Positions 56,667-64,000 of a stretch of 64,000 nt of DNA are shown piece after piece; position 1 is the stretch's first letter; every line of letters begins with the position of its first letter. Made by a program: the position numbers and the translations under genes. The stretch lies in the NCBI RefSeq assembly GCF_030272615.1, contig NC_081405.1, positions 474,580,008 through 474,644,007 of the forward strand, read 5' to 3'. The notes below the pieces were generated by a model, which saw only the letters and a program-made list of their open reading frames with translations, made no database searches and had not been told where the DNA came from. The stretch is from Cryptomeria japonica. Its lineage: Eukaryota; Streptophyta; Pinopsida; Cupressales; Cupressaceae.

Positions 56667-57338
56667 TATATATATTTATTTATTTTAATTTCAAATGATT
56701 ACGTAGATATAAACAAAATTCATGAAGTAATCATATTTCACGATAATTGGATATTTATAACTATATAGATATACATGTATATGATTGAATTGATTTCTCA
56801 TATACATATATATTTTATACTGTTGTCCAATTTACAAAAGTAAACTCATAAGTATAATTTTTCATACGTTTATATATATCTAAAAAAAAAACATAAAAAC
56901 CTGAGGTCGATATTCATTTTTGAATCATTTACACATTCAAATTCATCATTTCAATTCGAACAAACACTCAAATAAGGTTATCTAAATCATCCATATTTTC
57001 AAGATGAAAATTATAAATCCTAATGTGGTGTGTGAGAGATTCCATCTATTCTAACGAAATACAAGAGCTAAGACAACTCTAACTGAACCATGTTCTCGCC
57101 TTCATCATTGTTCACCTATTCTGCATTCACTTGCACTCAATCGCTCATTAGCAATGGCGATCCCAATTTATAATAAAAATTATTACTGATCATTAAATTA
57201 TATATAAATCATTTTAGTACATTCGATCTTCTATTTTATTTCATTAACTGTTCTATTTTTATTTCATTTCCAATTCATTTGCAAAAAAAAACATTATTTT
57301 CCTAATTAAATAATTATGGAAAAATAGGGTTCGTGACA

Positions 57339-57360
57339 TCCTTCCCCTCTTAAAAGAGAC
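57339..57360 (-). promoter_or_regulatory. Polypurine tract of element C
   Basis: Minus strand: TTTTAAGAGGGGAAGGA directly before the LTR start TGTCACG. Confidence 0.8.
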
Positions 57361-57589
57361 ATCATATCGATGTCTTTATTATTCTATCAATAAGCACATA
57401 CTTTCTCAACATCACAAATATTAACCATTCATTGTGGTCTCAATCAAATATAACAATAATAATATCATCTATACTATCCAAATTTACAACATGTAAATCA
57501 AAATCAGAGTATTCAAGTATTTCATGCATCAAGCAAATACTACTCTAAGAAAATAAAAGATGAATATGATAGTCAATCATCCTCCCAAA

Positions 57590-58400
57590 TAGCACTATCA
57601 TCATAATATTGGTCCCACTGGATCCAATACTGAGTGAAATCTCTGCTATGTAGCTTAACGCTACTCCGATCAAGAATTTGGATGTGCTCCACTAGCACCA
57701 TTCCTGGATCCTATATCCATAAGCAACTAGATTCATACTTCTAGCACATCAAAGGGTCCCACATATCTTGGTACCAACTTTGATGATTTTTCTCTATAAA
57801 ATAAAGCTCTTATGAGGCTTCTCCCTCAAAAGAATTTCTTCTTCAGTGATAATTATCTGAGAGACTTGTTTCTATTATCATAGCTTTTTCCTATCTGTCG
57901 ACTATCTCTTCCAATGTATTCTTGATCAATTTCATTTTCTCATTCATTTCTTTTAAGCATATTAGAACCAATGATGATCCTATCTTTATCCTATTCCAAC
58001 TGACAAATGTTTGTCATTTTTGTCATAAAGCATCGTAATGGGTATCATTCCTTAAAAGCTTATGAAAAGATTTTGTTGTATGCCAACTCAATTCAAAGGC
58101 AAATATTTCATCCATTTGTATTTCTAATTCATGCAATACATCAAAATAATTTTCCACAAGCTAATTAACTCTTTCTGTTCGGTCATCTATCTAAAGATGT
58201 CATGCCGATATAATCTAGTTCCCAAAGATATATTCAATATTGTCCAATTCCAAAATGTCATCCAAACATTCTTATTTGATATTTCTATTTTTGAAACTTC
58301 ATGCAATTGATAAGTTGAATGAGTAAATGTCTTCACAAGATTTAATGATTCATGTTTATATATATCCAAGTATGAAATATGCAATCTTTGTCAATCTGTT
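57590..58400 (-). pseudogene. Element C integrase remnant
   Basis: Read on the minus strand through many stops and frameshifts: a catalytic-core tail near 58190-58290 (FWNWTILNISLGTRLYRHD, where FWK...LGT.L..S is usual), traces of TDGQTERVNQ near 58180, IELAYNK for EFAYN near 58095, GMIPITMLYDKN for GMxPFEALYG near 58040, and KLVPRYVGPFDVLE near 57765, the conserved KLxPRFxGPF segment after the gypsy integrase core. It is clearly non-functional. The family is gypsy, without a visible chromodomain. Confidence 0.7.
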
Positions 58401-60711
58401 GACACTATCCAACTATAATATCATGCTTGTTCTTACTGAAAAGCAATTCTTGAATAAATTTCATATTGGTTTTCAACCACCTATACTTAGGTTTGATACA
58501 AAAGTCCTATTATATGACAATTCTCAACTTCCACTCGCTAAACATTGTACCACATACTCAACTACCTTTTTCCAAAGTTCTTAGGTTCGTCACATCTTTA
58601 TCAACAATCTCTAGATTAACTAGATATTTCCAAATGTTTTAAATATGTGCAATATTTACTTCCTCAAGTTTCTACCTCTAAGTGAGTACATCCTTCATTG
58701 ACGTTCTTAATTACCCTCAAGTTCTTATCTCAATTCTATCAAATATATGATCCAACGTATCTACATTCAAAACCTCAGTAATGTTTTTCTTCCAAGTGAT
58801 TTTGTAATAAATGTTATCTCAAGTTGTCCTTATAGTATCCATAGTAGATAAAATTTCTTGATCTATGAGAACCCATCACTTGACTTCCTTTTTATTTCCA
58901 ACTATTCCAACCAACTCAATCTGCTTCATACCTCTTACTTCTATCAACCCATAAGATTTCCAAATTACTATGTATGCTCTTAATCGACAAATAACAAGGC
59001 AACCATGACGACATAAAATTTTCTAACTTCATAACATATGTTATACAACTACTAGCACAATCTTACAGTCAATTATCTCAAATATGTTTTTATGCCAAAG
59101 ACCAGATATCCTTGGATGTTCAAGACTCCAAATCTACTTTTAACAAAAGACATCTTACATGGTCACATGATCTCGAAGGTAAAAATCAAGGAAGTAAGAT
59201 CTCATATAATTGATGAACTAATTTGAATTTGTCTATCTACTAAATATGTATATAAAAATTTATTTACCTTTGCAAGGTCTATCCTCTTATTCCACACATT
59301 AAATTTACTAAAACTAAAAATTACACAAATACATAGTATTATTGCCCTAACTGACACAACACCTATGCTTGATACACTCTCTGCTCTTACTCTCCTGGAC
59401 ATACTATCAGGGGTTCACTATGATCATAATAAGGATGAAATGCAATATGAAACCAAAAGATAATGAAAATTTGAAACATAAGATCAGCCACCATAAAGGT
59501 TAAGAGAACAATTGATCATTTTCAATGATAAATTATAAAATGTGCATAATGAAACATTAATTCAAGTGTGACCAAGGGTCACAAAATAGAAAATTGGTAG
59601 CTTTGTCCATTTAGAAAAATGAAATAGAAAATATAATCAAGTCAAGAAGTTAAAACTAATCCAAAAATCAATGATCAAATAATTTATCAATAACCAAATA
59701 AAGTATCAAACTGAATACATATCAAATGTACTGAGTGACTAGGACTAATCACATATGAAGGAGTGTTACAACACCTTCGGGTATCTTTTCCAGAGTGTGC
59801 TAGAGAGAGTATAAAACATAGTACCTACAATTTCATGTTTGAAGATAAGGACACAAACTAGAATACAAAGTCCTATGCAGATTTCATCATATCATCCATA
59901 ATTCCTATCCATATAGTACCTACCTCATACACTATAGACATAGAATAATATTCTTCACAAGAGATGAGTTAGAATAATTATCAGTCTAATAAATCAAGCA
60001 TCTCAAGCATCTAGGTTCTAATACAACCATTATTTTTATATCAAATTACAACTTTACTATATAAGTACCCAACTCTTACTCAATAAACTATCATTCAACG
60101 AATGTGTCCATTAAGTATGTCATTCTAGGAGATACTCTTTCTCCATCTATCTGGATACCATGTTGATTTTGCAAAAAGAAACTTTACTTATCGATTGTTC
60201 ATAAATGATATCACCCAAATTTATATCTCTTCTCATGGAGTCAATGGGGTGCATCCTTTTGACTTATATGAACTAAATATAGTTAACTTAGTAGGGAGAC
60301 ACTCATATATATATATTATTCATCTATCTCCTCAATAGGCTAGTCCAACTATTCTTGTCTCCCAACGGAAAGGTAGGTGAGATTTCTGTTACCCTACTCA
60401 ACTTGCTTAGCTATTTCTTCTTTCTTGGTTTTAGAAGTTGATTCCTTTCTTCTTTCATCCTAGAAGTAGACAACTGCCTTTCTTGACCTTATAATTCTCA
60501 TCTTGAATATCCTGAATTCATTTCATAGTAAGAAGGAATTATTTCTTCCTTAATCAACCATCCTCCTTCTTCTAGGTCATTGTCATCAATTCACCTTGAA
60601 AAGGCTCCATGCTCCTTTATTTGCAAGTTTCATGCGTTAAATATCCAATAGCGAGTTTTTCAAGCACATGACTTCATTCATGAAGCGGGCTCATAGGCCC
60701 TAGAGTTATAA
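58401..60711. other. Inner region of element C, unreadable
   Basis: About 2.3 kb where RT and RNase H would be expected in a complete element. I find no RT motif on either strand, only short frames with stops. Either it is too degraded or it has been replaced by non-coding sequence. Confidence 0.45.
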
Positions 60712-60728
60712 ACTGCGCTCTGATACCA
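60712..60728 (-). promoter_or_regulatory. Primer-binding site of element C
   Basis: Minus strand TGGTATCAGAGCGCAG, three bases after the LTR end GTCTTTACA; a perfect initiator-Met type PBS core. Confidence 0.9.
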
Positions 60729-60731
60729 AAA

Positions 60732-61669
60732 TGTAAAGACGTAAATCGAGCTAACTTCAATAATAGCCGAATTACTCTTTATTCTTAAATAAAAACATAG
60801 ATCAGTTAATAAGTCTATTTCATTCCAAATTTCCATCCATAGCTTCATTTGATCATTCCATTTAAATCGTAATAAACACAAATTTTCTATAAAAGATAAA
60901 GATTCTTTATTCCATAAATTTTATTATATATACAATAATTACATATGTATTTATAAGAACATGGTCGAATTATTAGAACTCATATACATTAAATAATATA
61001 TCTATATATATATATTTAATTTCAAATGATTACGTAGATATAAACAAAATTCATGAAGTAATCATATTTCATGATAATTGGATATTTATAACTATATAGA
61101 TATACATGTATATGATTGAATCGATTTCTCATATACATATATATTTTATACTATTGTCCAATTTACAAAAGTAAACTCATAAGTATAATTTTTCATACAT
61201 TTATACATATTTGAAAAAAACATAAAAACCTAGGGTCAATATTCATTTTTGAATCATTTACACATTCAAATTCATCATTTCAATTTGAACAAATACTCAA
61301 ATAAGGTTATCTAAATCATCCATATTTTCAAGATGTAAATTATAAATCCTAATGTGGTGTGTGAGAGATTCCATCTATTCTAACGGAATACAAGATCTAA
61401 GACAACTCTACCTGAACCATGTTCTCGCCTTCATCATTGTTCACCTGTTCCTGCATTCACTTACACTCAATCGCTCATTAGCAATGATGATCCCAATTTA
61501 TAATAAAAATTATTACTGATCATTAAATTGTATATAAATCATTTCAGTACATTCGATCTCCTATTTTATTTCATTAACTGTTCTATTTTTATTTCATTTC
61601 CAATTCATTTGCGAAAAATAAACATTATTTTCCTAATTAAATAATTATGGAAAAATAGGGTTCATGACA
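60732..61669 (-). repeat. 5' LTR of element C
   Basis: 938 bp, from TGTAAAGACGTAAATCG to GGGTTCATGACA on the plus strand. It differs from the 3' copy by a small percentage of substitutions plus the deletion and AT-tract differences noted there. Confidence 0.92.
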
Positions 61670-61773
61670 ATCACAAAGCTAACTACTCCCCTTGAGCAGT
61701 AGCATCCCAAATCAGTGCCGAAATGAATAGTATCTCTAATAATGCATGCCAGACTCATGCCAAACCGCATTAG

Positions 61774-62300
61774 TCAAGTCTCTACTGGAGGGGCAGAAAC
61801 TCCCAATTTGTCTCTCAGGTACTCAAATGATTCCTTGGGCAAAGGTTTAGTGAAAATATTTGCAATCTTCTCTTTAGTGTTCACATAAACCAGTCTAACT
61901 TCATTTTCTTCCACCTTTTCCTTCAAAAAGTTATACTTGATAGATATGTGCTTTGTTTTAGAATGAATACCAGATTCTTTGATATATCAATAGCAATAGA
62001 GTTATCAAAGTGAATAACTACCGGTGGATCACAATCCATCTTTATATCCTTCAACATTTTCTTCATCCATAGAACTTGTGTATAGTTAGTAGCAACAACA
62101 ACATACTCAACTTCAACAATAGATAAATAAGTACATGATCGTTTCTTGCTGATCCATGAAACCAACTTCTTTCCACGAAAGAAAGCTCCACTGAAAGTAC
62201 TTTTTCGGTCATCAACATCTCTTGTCCAATTGACATCTGTATATGTGCATAAAGTAAAGTTATCATCCTTAGGGTATCACAAGCCATATTCTGATGTACC
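61774..62300 (-). pseudogene. Element D RNase H, copia pol C-terminus
   Basis: It follows RT in the same frame, with a TGA at a Trp codon (EYGL*YPKDD). Motifs: TDVNWTRDVDDRKSTFSGAFF (first catalytic Asp), SWISKKRSC, VEVEYVVVAT (Glu; AEAEY is usual), LWMKKML and HFDNSIAI (Asp). After a one-base indel near 61960 the tail is open: HSKTKHISIKYNFLKE, IANIFTKPLPKESF, ending at TGA 61774-61776. All acidic catalytic positions are kept. Confidence 0.92.
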
Positions 62301-63414
62301 TTGCAAGTATCTAAAAATCCTTTTCACCACAATCTCATGATTTTCTCTAAGGTCACTCTGAAATATTGAAACAATACAAACAACATTCATAATGTCAGGC
62401 CTAGTCTGAGTCAAATAAAGTAGACCTCCAATTATAGAATTGTATCTTGTAGGATTTACCAGTGCAGAAACATCTTTTCTTGTCAATTTTTCACATGTAA
62501 CCATAGGAGTACTTACCGGTTTAGAATCTCCCATACCAAATTTCTTCAACAATTCCTTAGCATATTTAGTTTAAAAGATGAAAATACCTTTGTCAGTCTG
62601 AGTAATCTACAAACCTAATAAAAATTTCATCTCACCAATCATAGACATCTCAAATTATTTCTCCATATTCTTAGAAAATTCTATCCATAATTTATCTTCA
62701 CCTCCAAAAATAATGTCATCAACAAATACTTCAATAATTAGTATATCATCATTAGTGATCTTATAATATAAATTATTGTCAGCACTGCCCTTAGTAAAAC
62801 CAAGCTTCAAAATATATTTATCCAACCTTGCATACCAAGCTCTAGGTGCTTGTTTCAATCCATATAAAGATTTTCTTAACCTACAAACCACATCTGTATC
62901 ATCTGATAGTGAAAAACCATCAGGTTTCTCAATATAAAATTCCTCATCAAGATCCCCATTCAAAAATGCACATTTAACATCCATCTGATAAACCTTGTAG
63001 TTTTTATAAGCAACATAGATAAAGAAATAATCTTACAGCTTCAATCCTAGCTACAGGTGCAAAAGTCTCTCCATAATCAATTCCTTCCTTATGAGAATAT
63101 CCTTTACAAACCAATCTAGCCTTATTCCTTATAACTTGACCATCCTCATTTAATTTAATCCTAAAAACCCATTTAGTTCCAATAACATTTTTATTTTTAG
63201 GTTGGGGAGCCAAGGTCCATGTGTTATTTTTCTCAATCTGATCTAATTTTTCTTCCATAGCTTTCAACCAATATTCATCTTTACATTCCTCAATTACTGA
63301 TACCGGTTCAACTTGTGAAATTAAACATACCTCATTAGTTTCCAATATTCTTCTTGTCATCACTCCATTGCTCTTATCCCCAATGATTTGATCTTCTGAA
63401 TGATTCAATCTCAC
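62301..63414 (-). pseudogene. Element D reverse transcriptase, copia type
   Basis: It starts with [36 protein letters not shown] and [19 protein letters not shown], then [14 protein letters not shown] (63414 to 63004). A one-base indel near 63020 is followed by [34 protein letters not shown] and the catalytic box FVDDIIFGG (YVDD in most copia). Three in-frame stops follow (after NMEK, LGL and IFIF), each at a likely Gln codon, then KKFGMGDSKPVSTPM and SIIGGLLYLTQTRPDI. Few changes apart from these lesions suggest a fairly recent copy. Confidence 0.94.
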
Positions 63415-63690
63415 ATACCTAGGAGTCTTCTGACTTTTGGTTCCTCTTCGTTGGTCTTCAGTTACTGTAGAATTCTCTGATACTACCAGAGTAACTGGTT
63501 CAACACTCTATTCTGGTAAAGGTGCTAGTGGTTCAGATATAATCATTTCCACTGCCGGTTCCTTCTCATTAACTCTGATTTGACTTATATTCAGCTCATC
63601 TACTTTGACATTAGCACTCTCCACAATTCTCTGCAATCTCTTGTTATAACATCTATATTCTTTGCTTTCATTAGAGTTGTTTATGGTAAA
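63415..63690 (-). pseudogene. Element D integrase-RT linker
   Basis: Continues in phase upstream of [22 protein letters not shown], then an acidic/Pro-containing stretch (NEKEPAVEMIISEPLAPLPE) with one TAG. This variable hinge normally joins integrase to RT in copia polyproteins. Similarity ends at about 63690, where AT-rich sequence begins. Confidence 0.7.
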
Positions 63691-64000
63691 AATGGTAAAA
63701 ACATTGAAAGACTAAATAGATTCGGCCACAAAACCCTAGCCTAACAATAACAAAGATCCACCATAACATATGAAGATTACCTAAGACAATGCAAATCAAA
63801 TGAAATCACAAAGATTATACCATCACATGTCCAATAGGGTTTGAATCTCCAATGATCTTGCTTGATATATTTGCTCTCAGATTTTATGTGTGCACAAGAG
63901 CTCAACAAAAAATAGAAATGTGGTTGTAAGTAGGCTTGATCGCATATGAAAGTTCAAATGCTAGAATGTTTGATTAGTTGATTAGATTAATTAGGGTTGA
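63691..64000. other. Sequence interrupting element D; nature unknown
   Basis: The pol frame stops abruptly at TTTATGGTAAAAATGGTAAA and non-coding sequence follows to the window end. This may be another insertion starting with TGGTAAAAAC, but only 310 bp is visible. Confidence 0.4.

Larger units (their letters stand above)
52295..57338 (-). repeat. 3' LTR of element C, interrupted by a 3.9-kb insertion
   Basis: 52295-52557 and 56468-57338 are the two halves. The left 190 bp and the right 780 bp match 60732-61669 closely. The extra parts next to the insertion have no counterpart in the 5' LTR, which has lost about 170 bp between two CATAAATT words. Confidence 0.85.
52295..61669 (-). mobile_element. 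Element C: gypsy-type LTR element, minus strand, TSD ATCAC
   Basis: Direct LTRs: 52295-57338 (itself split by an insertion) and 60732-61669. On the minus strand the LTR starts TGTCACGAACCC (TGTCATGAACCC in the other copy) and ends GTCTTTACA. A PBS follows the 5' LTR (60712-60728) and a PPT precedes the 3' LTR (57339-57360). TSD ATCAC is perfect (52290-52294, 61670-61674). The internal region is only about 3.4 kb and holds degenerate integrase remnants, so most of gag and RT have been deleted or are unreadable. Confidence 0.9.
50790..63690 (-). mobile_element. Element D: copia-type retrotransposon, minus strand, split by element C
   Basis: D consists of its 3' LTR (50790-52010), PPT and 3' non-coding region (52011-52294), then, after element C (52295-61669 plus one TSD copy), the 3' part of pol (RNase H and RT, 61774-63690). 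TSD ATCAC joins the two halves: 52290-52294 and 61670-61674. The 5' part of D (integrase, protease, gag, 5' LTR) lies beyond the window or beyond a break near 63690. All motifs are those of Ty1/copia pol with RT followed directly by RNase H. Confidence 0.88.

Noticed and set aside
1-64000. tRNA, rRNA or snRNA genes
   Set aside because: I looked for clover-leaf A/B boxes and conserved rRNA stretches by eye and found none; the TGGTATCAGAGC words are retroelement primer sites, not tRNA genes.

Overview
This window looks like intergenic DNA from a large-genome seed plant. A conifer or other gymnosperm is my best guess, from the dense nesting of old LTR retrotransposons, the long AT-rich spacers and the absence of any recognisable host gene. 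I see no intact host gene, tRNA, rRNA or CRISPR array. Nearly all coding-like sequence is gag/pol of LTR retrotransposons, most of it broken by stops and frameshifts.

Layout. 1-600: two short minisatellites. About 2.8-8.5 kb: the 3' part of a plus-strand LTR element (A) with a Gln/Asn-rich and Pro-rich ORF region, a polypurine tract and a 3' LTR starting at 7564; no reverse transcriptase is seen. 9.2-10.7 kb: an LTR-like fragment. 11265-18693: a complete but dead Ty3/gypsy chromovirus (B) with target-site duplication (TSD) CAAAG, carrying gag, protease, RT, RNase H, integrase and a chromodomain. Its protease is split by a perfect solo LTR (13478-14670, TSD GCATG). A second solo LTR of the same family lies at 18981-20162 (TSD GTTTG). 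20.2-26.0 kb: spacer with nothing I recognise. 25986-27420: a plus-strand copia-type solo LTR.

28.4-46.2 kb: an old gypsy element (F) with Tat/Ogre-like gag and protease but no RT. It has been hit by a minus-strand solo LTR of the B family (28695-29498, TSD CATCC), by a solo LTR at 41375-42560 (TSD CCTTT), and by a composite insertion near 32068-40780. Inside that composite sits element G (33060-39513, minus strand), which has two LTRs, PBS, PPT, a coiled-coil/zinc-knuckle gag and a long second ORF of about 1,100 codons, but no pol. A 5'-truncated retroposed sequence with a poly(A) tail lies at 40069-40713.

48.0-64.0 kb: a nest of three minus-strand elements. The 3' LTR of E (48.0-50.5 kb) is followed by copia element D (3' LTR 50790-52010; RNase H and RT at 61774-63690). 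D is split by a gypsy-like element C (52295-61669, TSD ATCAC), whose own 3' LTR carries a further insertion of about 3.9 kb.

The genes do not form a host pathway; they are retrotransposon replication modules in successive states of decay. Most nonsense codons fall at Gln or Arg positions (CAG/CAA/CGA to stop), as expected from deamination of methylated cytosines. The most interesting items are the pol-less element G with its second ORF, a poly-C-loop hairpin conserved near the U5 end of five diverged LTRs, and an array of GATAAG inverted pairs in the LTR of E.
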